Of a stretch of DNA of 64,000 nucleotides, positions 56,080 to 64,000 are shown piece by piece. Positions within the stretch are counted from its first letter, which is position 1. Each line of letters starts with the position of its first letter. A program made the position numbers and the translations under genes. Source of the stretch: Bermanella marisrubri. Its GTDB lineage: Bacteria; Pseudomonadota; Gammaproteobacteria; Pseudomonadales; Oceanobacteraceae. The notes under the pieces were generated by a model, which had not been told where the DNA came from, did no database searches, and worked only from the letters and a program-made list of their open reading frames with translations. The DNA lies in assembly GCF_012295615.1 (NCBI RefSeq), contig NZ_CP051183.1:2197001-2261000 (forward strand). Direction: 5' to 3'.

Positions 56080-57480
56080 ATGTCTGAACTCATCCCTGTA
56101 CGCACACTCGATCCCAGCAATAATGATTTAGCAAGCGTTGATACTCCCGTCGTGGATGCCACACGTCACAACGAGGCGGTACGATTAGTCAAAGGTCACT
56201 ATCAACGATTAAGACGCTGGTTAAGTGGTCCTCTGATACTTCTTTTTCTGATAGCTCCTTGGCTAGAGATTAATGGCGCGCCCCTACTTTGGATGAATTT
56301 AGAGGATCATACTCTGCATTTGTTCGGTCTGCAGTTTTGGCCTGACGATTTACTGATGCTAACTTGGCTAGCCTTGGCCAGTGCCTTTGCTCTTTTTATC
56401 GCAGCCAATCTCGCGGGGCGTATCTGGTGCGGATTCAGTTGTCCGCAAACCGTTTGGAGCATGATGTTCATGTGGGTAGAAGATCGTTTTCTTGGCTCAC
56501 GTAATAAACGCTTAAAAGAAGCAAAGCTACCGTGGCGCCAACGAAATTTGAAAGGACTCTTCATGACTCACTTACTTTGGTGGAGCATGGCCTTTGTCAC
56601 GGGCTTTACGTTTGTCGCCTATTTCGAGACAGGTCAGGGTCTAGCACAAAATATTATTTCTGGAGACATCAGCATTGCAGTGACGTTTTGGCTCATATTT
56701 TTTTCTGCCCTTACTTACATTAACGCAGGCTGGCTACGTGAGCAGGTCTGTATGCATATGTGCCCCTATGCACGCTTCCAATCTGTCATGGTAGACCGAG
56801 ATACGTTAAAAGTCGGATATGATATTGACCGTGGCGAGCCTCGCTCCAGCAAGGTGAAGAACAAACCAAGCTCTAAAACATCTGGAGATTGTATCGATTG
56901 CCGGCTTTGCGTTCAGGTCTGCCCTGTTGGTATCGATATTCGACAAGGCTTACAGTACTCGTGTATTGATTGCGGTGCTTGTATAGATGCTTGTGACAAC
57001 ATTATGGACAGCATTAATAAACCAAAAGGATTGATACGCTTCATGCCTGATTCAGGACAAAGTCACCAAGTACGTTCCCGCTTGCGTCTCGTCGGCTATT
57101 CATTAGCGTTATTCGTTTCTATAATCCTATTCGCATTACAAGTCTTATCAAAAGAGAGCTTTGAAACAAGCGTTAATCGTGAACGCGGGCAATTGTATTT
57201 TTACAGTGGTTTAAATATTGCGAATGGCTATACGTTCTCTCTACAAAACAAATTGAATCAAGACGTTCAGGCTAATATCGAAGTACTGCAACCATCTGAT
57301 TTAACAATAAAAATGAATCAACCTATATCTGTATCGGCGGGAGAAAAACGAGACTTCCCTTTTACTCTATTATGCCAACAACCTTGCGCGCTTGATCGAA
57401 AAACAAATATAGATTTGAAAATTAACATCAATGGAGAAACATTTAGTTTGGACAATCATTTTTTTAATCCAGATCATTAA
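56080..57480 (+). CDS. ccoG: Cytochrome c oxidase accessory protein CcoG (RdxA/FixG-type)
   Basis: 466 residues. Membrane helices (about 50-75, 85-110, 165-190, 200-220, 340-360), the IWCGFSCPQTVW motif, two 4Fe-4S ferredoxin motifs (CIDCRLCVQVCP and CIDCGACIDACDN) and a C-terminal Ig-like periplasmic domain. In the family it reduces Cu(II) for cbb3 oxidase assembly. No ccoNOQP or ccoHIS genes are in the window. Preceded by a sigma-54 promoter and palindromes and by a PAS sigma-54 activator gene, so its expression probably answers a redox or gas signal sensed by that PAS domain. Confidence 0.93.
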   Translation: MSELIPVRTLDPSNNDLASVDTPVVDATRHNEAVRLVKGHYQRLRRWLSGPLILLFLIAPWLEINGAPLLWMNLEDHTLHLFGLQFWPDDLLMLTWLALASAFALFIAANLAGRIWCGFSCPQTVWSMMFMWVEDRFLGSRNKRLKEAKLPWRQRNLKGLFMTHLLWWSMAFVTGFTFVAYFETGQGLAQNIISGDISIAVTFWLIFFSALTYINAGWLREQVCMHMCPYARFQSVMVDRDTLKVGYDIDRGEPRSSKVKNKPSSKTSGDCIDCRLCVQVCPVGIDIRQGLQYSCIDCGACIDACDNIMDSINKPKGLIRFMPDSGQSHQVRSRLRLVGYSLALFVSIILFALQVLSKESFETSVNRERGQLYFYSGLNIANGYTFSLQNKLNQDVQANIEVLQPSDLTIKMNQPISVSAGEKRDFPFTLLCQQPCALDRKTNIDLKININGETFSLDNHFFNPDH

Positions 57481-57500
57481 AGCACTACCCGATTGCAAAT

Positions 57501-57530
57501 AAAAAAGGAGATCTAATGATCTCCTTTTTT
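57501..57530. terminator. Bidirectional terminator between ccoG and the SGNH hydrolase
   Basis: AAAAAAGGAGATC-taat-GATCTCCTTTTTT: 7-bp GC-containing stem flanked by A and T runs, between convergent genes. Confidence 0.93.
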
Positions 57531-57597
57531 ATTGCTGGCCAACAGGTCGAGTCCTATTACCAAACCTGTTTGTAGCGATCGTTTTTATTTATCAAGC

Positions 57598-58539
57598 TTA
57601 TTTATCTGGATTATTGCTCCACATCACGTCGGAAAGAATATTCTGACCACGCACACTGGGGTGGAAGCAATCACCGCCATCGATATCGTTTTTACCAAAT
57701 GGTGTCGTACCCACAGATGCAACGCCTTCCCCTTGATAATCAGCAACCACTTCAATACCACGAGGGTTTTTGCCATTGGCATTGCTGTTGTAAGCGACTG
57801 CTTCCTCTGCCAAGATTTCATTGTAGCGTTTTTGCTTGTCGGAAATGGCTGCGCGACGCTGGCTGATAGTCTCGCCATTCATAACGCTTCCACTAGTTGC
57901 AATTGAACAGACATCGAACGAATTCCAAATATTTTCACAGTTGATACCCCAGCTGCCACTTTGCTTATCTAAACCAGCAGGACGTAAGTCTTGGATGCGT
58001 GGCACACCACCGATATAAACTGTACCGCCTGTGGGCATAGAGTTCATTAATGTATCTAGACCGGCTTGCACACTTTGACGCCACTGAGAATCACTATAAA
58101 GTGGGTTAGAGCAGTTAGCTGGATTTGTACAATCACGATTACAAATATCATTGCCACCCAGTAATACCTCTACGTGATCTGGCACAGGTACTTGCGCTGC
58201 TATATTGGCAGTTTGGGTAGCGAAATTATTATTACCACCGCGCATTTCTGAACCAGATGCCGCTGCATTTTTATTCGCGGCGATATTTGCATCTAAGACT
58301 TTGTAGCGATCATGAACACTGTTTACATCACGGTCCCAACCATCAAACCATGAGTGTTCTGGTTGATCACCGCCTAACAGACAAAATAAATCCCAAAACC
58401 AAACATTCCCTGTACAGTCAGCACCAAAACCCATGGTGATACTGTCACCTGCGGCTGTGGTTTTATCGGGTAGTTCTGCGTGGGCCTGAACCATTAGAGC
58501 AATGGTGAATACAGCAAGAAGTAGTCGGCGCATTATCAT
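57598..58539 (-). CDS. Secreted SGNH/GDSL-family hydrolase
   Basis: 313 residues from the ATG at 58539 (AAGGAG seven bases upstream); the longer frame to 58620 is not preferred. Signal peptide RRLLLAVFTIALMVQAHA, then mature start ELPDKTTAAGDSITMGFGAD with the GDS nucleophile, block III GGNDIC, and the C-terminal DCFHPS Asp-His pair. Many cysteines suggest disulfides and periplasmic or extracellular location. Lipase, esterase or carbohydrate esterase; substrate unknown. Similar to secreted SGNH proteins of marine gammaproteobacteria. Confidence 0.9.
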   Translation of the reverse strand: MIMRRLLLAVFTIALMVQAHAELPDKTTAAGDSITMGFGADCTGNVWFWDLFCLLGGDQPEHSWFDGWDRDVNSVHDRYKVLDANIAANKNAAASGSEMRGGNNNFATQTANIAAQVPVPDHVEVLLGGNDICNRDCTNPANCSNPLYSDSQWRQSVQAGLDTLMNSMPTGGTVYIGGVPRIQDLRPAGLDKQSGSWGINCENIWNSFDVCSIATSGSVMNGETISQRRAAISDKQKRYNEILAEEAVAYNSNANGKNPRGIEVVADYQGEGVASVGTTPFGKNDIDGGDCFHPSVRGQNILSDVMWSNNPDK

Positions 58540-58723
58540 AAATGGGCTCCTTATATGATGAGTCATCGGCTCCCTATGATTTGTATTATGGGGGAGCCGC
58601 GTTGCGGCCAGCACACTCATTCTAGTCAGAGATCAGAAGGTTATATTAGGTCATATAAGCCGAATAACGGAGCTAACTCGCCAACTTTTAGCCACCTGTC
58701 GTGGCTTGTGTATATCAACGAGT

Positions 58724-59743
58724 CTAAGTGATATTTAAAACCACTTTGCCAACCGTATTTCCAGAGCGCAGACATTCAATGGCATCTAATGCTTGTTCAA
58801 AATCGTATTCATGACCTACGACAGGAGGATCTATGTCGATACCCCGCATATCCCTTATAAGTGTTGTTAAATAATCAACTTGCTCCCAAAGCCATATCAG
58901 ATTGAACGCCATTACCGATTTGTTTTCACTGATCATGTCCATAACATCATATTTTGGTCGGTTTATATATTTGAACAATGCGCGAATGTAATTGGGCCGA
59001 TTTTTTCCGGGCGTGAATTCTGCTGCACCAAATACAATTAACCTGCCCATAGGATTTAAATGCTCAAAACTCGATTTTTGTACTTCACCTCCCACACCAT
59101 CAAGTACTAAATCGAACCCATCCCCCTGTTGTTTTGCAATCTCATCAACTTGTGTTTTGAATGGTGCCTGACGAACAAATACCTCTTCAAATCCTAGTTG
59201 TTGCAGGTAAGCCTGCTTGCGAGGAAGACTAACTGTACCCGTTGGCCTTGCTCCGAGTGCTTTTGCTAGCTTCATGGCTTGCAAGCCAACACCACCTGCC
59301 GCGCTATGAATCAGCACCCGTTGATTCATTTTTAGATTTCCTAATTCTCGTAAGGCGTAATAAGCGGTTAGGGTCTGAACAAGATACGCAGCTCCTTGCT
59401 GAAAGCTCCAACCTTCAGGTAGAGGAGACAAATAGTGCGCCGTACTATCAATAACAGTACGGTAGCCTCCAAATCGCGTTACCCCCATGACCGCATCACC
59501 TACTGCGAAACTAGGATCATGACTTTCTACTACGACACCACTGAATTCCAAACCAGGTACAAAGGCCCCCTCAGGTGTAGCGCTATAAAGACCAGTCAAT
59601 GCAAATATATCCGCAAAGTTTAGACCCACAGCTTTTACTTCGACGCGTATGTTCTCGGCTGACAAGCTAGCTAAATCTGTCTCGTGTAGGAACAATCGGC
59701 TAATTGCTCCAGCCTTGGGAGTACGCCATTCACGCTTTCTCAT
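58724..59743 (-). CDS. Zinc-free MDR oxidoreductase (VAT1/quinone-reductase-like)
   Basis: 339 residues. GroES-like part with LNFADIFALTGLYSATPEGA and GLEFSGVVVESH, nucleotide motif IHSAAGGVGLQAMKLAKALG near residue 145, then VLDGVGGEVQKSSF. NPMGRLIVFGAAEF and NLIWLWEQ are typical of the VAT1-like branch. Strong AAGGAG before ATG 59743. Probably NADPH-dependent, substrate unknown. It is the third MDR enzyme in the window, on a different branch from the other two. Confidence 0.88.
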   Translation of the reverse strand: MRKREWRTPKAGAISRLFLHETDLASLSAENIRVEVKAVGLNFADIFALTGLYSATPEGAFVPGLEFSGVVVESHDPSFAVGDAVMGVTRFGGYRTVIDSTAHYLSPLPEGWSFQQGAAYLVQTLTAYYALRELGNLKMNQRVLIHSAAGGVGLQAMKLAKALGARPTGTVSLPRKQAYLQQLGFEEVFVRQAPFKTQVDEIAKQQGDGFDLVLDGVGGEVQKSSFEHLNPMGRLIVFGAAEFTPGKNRPNYIRALFKYINRPKYDVMDMISENKSVMAFNLIWLWEQVDYLTTLIRDMRGIDIDPPVVGHEYDFEQALDAIECLRSGNTVGKVVLNIT

Positions 59744-59909
59744 AACTTCTCCTTATTAGAGATATAATGACATAGCTCGTTTGTGATGGAAAAACAGAGT
59801 TTCATACTACGGTGGCACACAAAGACTAGAGCTTTGTGATATGAAACGGTAATCTTCTCGTACTAGACTCGGAAAACCGATTTTCAGAAAACACAAAGCG
59901 AGATATGGC

Positions 59910-60860
59910 ATGGATAAACGCCCTCCTAGTAAACCGTATGATTACCTTTTAGGCATCCTGAGTTCTGTGGTCTTGCTCGGCCACACAGTCTTGTTGGGCG
60001 TCTTTCTCTATGTATTCATCTTGCTTAAATGGGCATTGCCCGGCAAAGGCAGAGATTTTGGTGATTGGGGGGTGCATTACATAGCATTTCATTGGCTAGA
60101 CGGCATTCTTTGGTGGATCGAACACATTTACCGTCCAAAGTGGCAATTAAATGGCCTTAGCGAGGGCAACCCAAAAGGCTGGTATCTTATTACCGCGAAT
60201 CATCAAAGCTGGGTCGACATTTTCGTGCTATACAATCTTTATCACGGAAAAGTGCCATTTTTGAAATTTTTCATCAAAGATGAACTCAAGTATATTCCAA
60301 TCGTAGGTCAGGCATGGAAAGCCCTCGATTTCCCTTTCATGAAGCGCTACAGCAAGAGCTTTTTAAAAAAGCATCCTGAACGTGCAGGTGACGATTTAAA
60401 AGAAACCCAAGAGGCCTGTGAAAAGTTTTCACGTATGCCAACCAGTGTCATGAACTTTTTAGAAGGCACGCGTTTTACGAAAGAGAAGCATGCTGCGCAA
60501 AAGAGCCAATATAAGCATCTACTGCGACCAAAAGCCGGTGGCTTGGCGTTCGCTATGCAGGCACTGGGTGACAAGTTCGACACCCTGACTAACGTGACCA
60601 TCGTTTATCCCGGTGGTGTGCCCAACTTCTGGGATTGTTTGTGCGGTCGACTAGGTACGATTGTTGTGCGTTGCGAAGAAGTACCTATCCCTGCTGCTTA
60701 CAGTCAAGGTAGTTACCAAGACGATCGAGAATTACGAGTGCAAATTCAGAATTGGGTATCCGACATTTGGTTAAACAAGGACCATCAAATCACCCAAGTC
60801 TTACATGAATACGAGACCAAGAACAAAAGCAACGAATCTGGTGTTCCCCTAGACATATAA
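59910..60860 (+). CDS. Lysophospholipid acyltransferase-like protein (YihG/PlsC family)
   Basis: 316 residues. N-terminal membrane helix (LLGILSSVVLLGHTVLLGVF), acyltransferase motif I NHQSWVDIF (His-x4-Asp), motif FLKFFIKDELKYIPIVGQAW and motif III NFLEGTRFT. The layout and length fit YihG-type acyltransferases, an inner-membrane 1-acylglycerol-3-phosphate acyltransferase group. ATG 59910 with AAAGCGAG upstream. Ended by the long hairpin at 60879. Confidence 0.92.
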   Translation: MDKRPPSKPYDYLLGILSSVVLLGHTVLLGVFLYVFILLKWALPGKGRDFGDWGVHYIAFHWLDGILWWIEHIYRPKWQLNGLSEGNPKGWYLITANHQSWVDIFVLYNLYHGKVPFLKFFIKDELKYIPIVGQAWKALDFPFMKRYSKSFLKKHPERAGDDLKETQEACEKFSRMPTSVMNFLEGTRFTKEKHAAQKSQYKHLLRPKAGGLAFAMQALGDKFDTLTNVTIVYPGGVPNFWDCLCGRLGTIVVRCEEVPIPAAYSQGSYQDDRELRVQIQNWVSDIWLNKDHQITQVLHEYETKNKSNESGVPLDI

Positions 60861-60878
60861 TCTAGTAATCCACCAATA

Positions 60879-60924
60879 ACTCATAACAAAAAGGCCTGAT
60901 CACTCAGGCCTTTTTGTTATGAGT
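60879..60924 (+). terminator. Terminator with 21-bp perfect stem
   Basis: ACTCATAACAAAAAGGCCTGA (given as ACTCATAACA plus AAAAGGCCTGA) pairs over all 21 bases with 60904-60924, loop TCAC. The central GGCCTGA/TCAGGCC stem followed by T residues forms the terminator core for the acyltransferase gene; the symmetrical A and T runs would also work on the minus strand. Confidence 0.92.
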
Positions 60925-60931
60925 CGGTGCT

Positions 60932-60960
60932 TCACACCATTGATCACCTTGCTATACTCA
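60932..60960 (+). promoter_or_regulatory. Candidate sigma-70 promoter of the 7TM diguanylate cyclase gene
   Basis: TTCACA (60932-ish) and TATACT separated by 16 bases with an extended -10 (TGCTATACT), directly after the terminator of the preceding gene. It implies that translation starts downstream of about 60966. Confidence 0.45.
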
Positions 60961-60992
60961 AAACACATATAATTTTTTTGCATCTACTCCTT

Positions 60993-62717
60993 GTGCTTTC
61001 ACTATTGAAGATTTTTAACTGTTTATTATTACTCTTAGTTAGTGGAAGTTGCTTTTCTATCACAGTAAGCAAAGACACTCTTAATCAAGCCATTTGGCAA
61101 GATGCTAGCATTTTCATAGACGCGTCACGCCAAACAACCATTGAAGATGTCATTGATCCCATTAAAACGCCTTTCCGACCCATGATAAAAGGCGATCTAA
61201 ACCCGGGCGTATCCGGCAATAAATACTGGCTTAAATTTCCTATTCGAACTGACTTTGATGATCCACATCACTGGATCATGCATGCAGAGGTCAGCTACTT
61301 AGACTACATGAACGTCTATTTAGTATCTGATGGGGAAGTGGTTCATCGCTATATCAATTCAGATCAAGATAGCTTTGCGCAAAGAAGCTTAGATTATCGA
61401 CTCTTGAACACAACCCATTTCCATCCTGCGAACACCCAATACACTGCCTATGTCGAAACAGGCATGCTAAAAGCGGACACGTTGTCGCTAAATATTCGCA
61501 TAAGCGATGTGGTCAAGTTCGAGCGATTTAGCAAGCGAGAACAAATGATTTTGGGCATGTTTTTTGGGGCATGTCTAACCCTGATGCTCATTAGTGCCCT
61601 GCTTGGATGGATTCTTCGCAGCAATATATACGTTATTTACAGTGGCTATTTGCTAACAAACGCTTTTCTTTGGGGCTTTCTGAATGGCTATGTCTTCCAG
61701 TTTTTATTCCCCCAGTTTGGTCCGTTTATTAATCATAGTTATCATATCGTCTATTTCGCTTTCGCCATCATGGCAATTCAATTTAGTCGCTCATATTTAG
61801 AAACGAAAAACCTCAGCCCAACATTGGACAAGATTTTAAAGTGGATTCAGATTGTCTTTACTATCGGCATCATAATTCGACTATTCGGCATTTATGCCTT
61901 CCCTACTTATCTATCTTTTATAGCAATATTATCTCTTTGCTTCTTACCAGTTGTCGGCTATTTCTGTTTTATAAAAGGGGCGACCTATGCTAAATGGTAT
62001 ATTGTTGCTTGGGTCATTTATGCTATTACACTTTTTTTATCGGCGTTAGCTGCACTAAGCAATACCATTGAATGGGGTATGAAACCCTTACTTGCTGCCC
62101 AGTTTGCTAGTCTCTTAGAATCATTTCTACTCGCACTAGCACTAATAGAAAAAGTTAAGCAGCTAAACTCTGAAATAAGTATCGTTACGCAAGACTCTAT
62201 GCGTGACGAATTGACTCAACTTGTTAATCGACGATTCCTCAATAATAAAATCACACAAATTTTCAAACACTTAAGACATGATGAATCTCTTTCACTGATT
62301 CTCATTGATGCCGATTTTTTTAAACAAATAAACGATCAGTATGGCCACACTGTAGGCGATAAGGTTCTTATTCACCTTGCTGACACGATTCGAGAAATGA
62401 CACGCCCGCAAGATGTAGTGGCTCGATACGGGGGAGAAGAATTCGTTATGATACTAAGAACTTTTGATCAAGAATCAGTGAAAACAATAGCGGAACGACT
62501 ACGACATCATGTGAAAACAAAACCATATAAAGATGAGCAGTATGAAATCACTCTATCTGTCAGTTTAGGAGTATGTCCGATAGAAGGCAGGGATCTCACC
62601 CAAGCAATACAATACGCTGACATTGCGCTTTACCATGCGAAGTCCATTGGCAGAGATACAGCGTGTATATACATTCCAGAAACACACAAGGTGGACGTCA
62701 TAGCGTCCACCTTGTGA
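60993..62717 (+). CDS. 7TM-DISM diguanylate cyclase
   Basis: The open frame extends from 60927, but that GTG is three bases after a terminator hairpin. I favour the GTG at 60993 (574 residues, signal peptide LLKIFNCLLLLLVSGSCFS); TTG at 60978 is the alternative, and none has a clear ribosome site. 7TMR-DISM extracellular domain (about 30-160; GVSGNKYWLKFPIRTDF), seven helices (190-390), then GGDEF with LTQLVNRRFLNNK, LIDADFFKQINDQYGHTVGD, GGEEF and I-site RPQD five residues before it. Active c-di-GMP synthase responding to a periplasmic, probably carbohydrate-like, ligand. Confidence 0.88.
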   Translation: MLSLLKIFNCLLLLLVSGSCFSITVSKDTLNQAIWQDASIFIDASRQTTIEDVIDPIKTPFRPMIKGDLNPGVSGNKYWLKFPIRTDFDDPHHWIMHAEVSYLDYMNVYLVSDGEVVHRYINSDQDSFAQRSLDYRLLNTTHFHPANTQYTAYVETGMLKADTLSLNIRISDVVKFERFSKREQMILGMFFGACLTLMLISALLGWILRSNIYVIYSGYLLTNAFLWGFLNGYVFQFLFPQFGPFINHSYHIVYFAFAIMAIQFSRSYLETKNLSPTLDKILKWIQIVFTIGIIIRLFGIYAFPTYLSFIAILSLCFLPVVGYFCFIKGATYAKWYIVAWVIYAITLFLSALAALSNTIEWGMKPLLAAQFASLLESFLLALALIEKVKQLNSEISIVTQDSMRDELTQLVNRRFLNNKITQIFKHLRHDESLSLILIDADFFKQINDQYGHTVGDKVLIHLADTIREMTRPQDVVARYGGEEFVMILRTFDQESVKTIAERLRHHVKTKPYKDEQYEITLSVSLGVCPIEGRDLTQAIQYADIALYHAKSIGRDTACIYIPETHKVDVIASTL

Positions 62718-62746
62718 TTACTTTGAAATGAATTAAAGAAAAGAGC

Positions 62747-64000
62747 CTACTTCTTACCCATTGCTTTTTCAAAACCCTCTAAAGTCTCTGGTTTTGGTGG
62801 ACCAGACAACTTAGAGGCGACGACAATGGCGATGGTTGCAAGTAAGAAACCAGGAATGATTTCGTACAAGTCTAGAATACCGCCAGACAAGTTGCCCCAA
62901 ATCACCACGGTTGTACCGCCAACCACGATACCGGCAACGGCACCTGCTTTCGTCATGTCTTTCCAGTAAAGCGAAAGAATTAATGCAGGACCGAAGGCAG
63001 CACCAAAACCAGCCCATGCATAGGACACAAGTTCAAGCACTTGGCTATCCGGATCCATGGCAAGAGCAGCAGCAACAACAGCGATACCTACCACAGCTAA
63101 ACGACCCACCATAACTAGTTCTTTTTGTGGGGCATCAGTTTTAAACAACGCTTTATAAAAGTCCTCAGCCAATGCAGAAGACGATACAAGCAATTGGGAA
63201 TCTGCCGTTGACATAATTGCCGCGAGAATGGCAGCCAATAAAATACCTGAAATAACCGGGTGGAATAATGCATCCACTAGCAGCATGAAGGCTTTCTCTC
63301 CGTCTTCTAACGGAGTATCAAAGTAACCAATGGCTGCGAAACCTACCAATAAAGCACCCAATAAGCCGAAACCACTCCAAGTAACCGCAACGCGACGTGC
63401 GGTAGGAATATCATCCTCACTCCGAATCGCTTTAAAGCGCGCGAGGATGTGAGGCTGACCAAAATAACCTAAACCCCAACCTAGCAAGGATAAAATACCA
63501 ATAGTGGTCATGGCAGTACCATCGGTGCTCGTAAAGGCATCAAGTAATTCTGGATTTTTTGCTGCCATCGCTTCAGTAGTTGCACCCCATCCGCCTTCTG
63601 CATTCATAGCAATAATGGGCACTAGAAGTAATGCCGCGAACATGAGCAGGCCTTGAATAACGTCTGTCCATGCCACCGCCAGGAAGCCACCGAAGAAGGT
63701 GTAAGAAACCACCGCTATGGTGCCGATGATCACTGCCCACGTATAATCCAAACCAAATACGGTTTCGAATAATTTACCGCCTGCTACTAGACCCGAACTG
63801 GTGTAGAACAAGAAAAAGAGCAAAATGAAGAACGCTGACACAACACGTAGAATACGCTGGGTATCATGAAAACGATTTTCGAAGTAAGAAGGCATGGTCA
63901 AGGAATCGCTAGCCGATAAAGAATACGTCCTCAAGCGCTGAGCGACAAATAACCAGTTTAGATACGTACCAACCAACAAACCTACAGCAATCCAAACCGC
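62747..64000 (-). CDS. putP: Sodium/proline symporter PutP, C-terminal part
   Basis: Continues past the right edge; the frame is open to 64000 (an internal Met at 63979 is not the start). 418 codons seen of about 500. SSS-family signatures: TYLNWLFVAQRLRTYS, LTMPSYFENRFHD, YTSSGLVAGGKLFE, YTFFGGFLAVAWTDVIQG with the Na+-binding region, and AAILAAIMSTADSQLLVSSSALAEDF in pieces. Imports proline with Na+ in the inner membrane, as osmolyte or carbon source. putA is not in the window. Confidence 0.95.
   Translation of the reverse strand, partial: AVWIAVGLLVGTYLNWLFVAQRLRTYSLSASDSLTMPSYFENRFHDTQRILRVVSAFFILLFFLFYTSSGLVAGGKLFETVFGLDYTWAVIIGTIAVVSYTFFGGFLAVAWTDVIQGLLMFAALLLVPIIAMNAEGGWGATTEAMAAKNPELLDAFTSTDGTAMTTIGILSLLGWGLGYFGQPHILARFKAIRSEDDIPTARRVAVTWSGFGLLGALLVGFAAIGYFDTPLEDGEKAFMLLVDALFHPVISGILLAAILAAIMSTADSQLLVSSSALAEDFYKALFKTDAPQKELVMVGRLAVVGIAVVAAALAMDPDSQVLELVSYAWAGFGAAFGPALILSLYWKDMTKAGAVAGIVVGGTTVVIWGNLSGGILDLYEIIPGFLLATIAIVVASKLSGPPKPETLEGFEKAMGKK

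Noticed and set aside
60927-60992. N-terminal extension of the 7TM diguanylate cyclase
   Set aside because: The GTG at 60927 lies three bases after the preceding gene's terminator and upstream of the likely promoter -10 element.

Overview
The window looks like chromosome of a mesophilic, probably marine, gammaproteobacterium. Gene content (AcnB, MetR, class Ia ribonucleotide reductase with a YfaE-type ferredoxin, BioA, RlmF, CysZ, CcoG, PutP, Aer-like chemoreceptor), moderate G+C and Shine-Dalgarno-led genes fit an Oceanospirillales-like lineage (an Oceanobacter/Bermanella relative is a guess). Most of it is ordinary core genome in short operons on both strands, broken by a few accessory inserts.

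Layout. 1-2569: a two-partner secretion pair on the minus strand, TpsB transporter then the start of a filamentous-haemagglutinin-type exoprotein cut by the window edge. 2644-4465: a relic of the uvrB 3' end, then two coupled membrane-protein genes, then intact uvrB (4567-6597) and cysZ. 7525-9617: LysR regulator divergent from an NADP-dependent oxidoreductase. 9637-9943: compound palindromes, degenerate inverted heptads and a perfect 22-copy heptanucleotide array running up to the end of bioA. 11352-15514: rlmF and acnB. 15602-19933: an insert with one long secreted GLUG/thrombospondin-3-repeat protein, followed by a second copy of the acnB 3' end and its terminator (19936-20288). 20293-28356: Na+/Ca2+ exchanger, oxidoreductase, two ABC exporters, SMR pump, Dps, MetR. 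28531-30669: two-component system. 30895-35589: nrdA-nrdB-ferredoxin-bcp, with a DnaA box, two NrdR-like boxes and an internal attenuator-like hairpin. 36382-39470: an oleate hydratase gene flanked by copies of a structured intergenic repeat. 39525-53540: Na/Pi symporter with a coiled-coil partner, a beta-barrel protein, diguanylate cyclase, glpK, chemoreceptor, ACT-domain regulator, NAD-kinase-like protein, pirin, a thioredoxin-fold/PDZ lipoprotein, an agmatinase-family enzyme with a divergent LysR. 53638-54448: a broken lpxR-like gene. 54506-57480: a PAS/sigma-54 activator followed by ccoG with a -24/-12 promoter and shared palindromes. 57598-64000: secreted SGNH hydrolase, oxidoreductase, acyltransferase, 7TM-DISM diguanylate cyclase and the C-terminal part of putP.

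The most unusual signal is that two unrelated loci (uvrB and acnB) have the same architecture: intact gene, then cargo genes of envelope/surface type on the same strand, then a second partial copy of the intact gene's 3' end. The acnB tail copy differs from the intact gene at 7 of 267 coding positions, 5 of them synonymous, and is followed by an almost identical terminator. That suggests allelic replacement, in which an incoming segment carried its own gene 3' end and displaced the resident one. No integrase or transposase is visible at either site.
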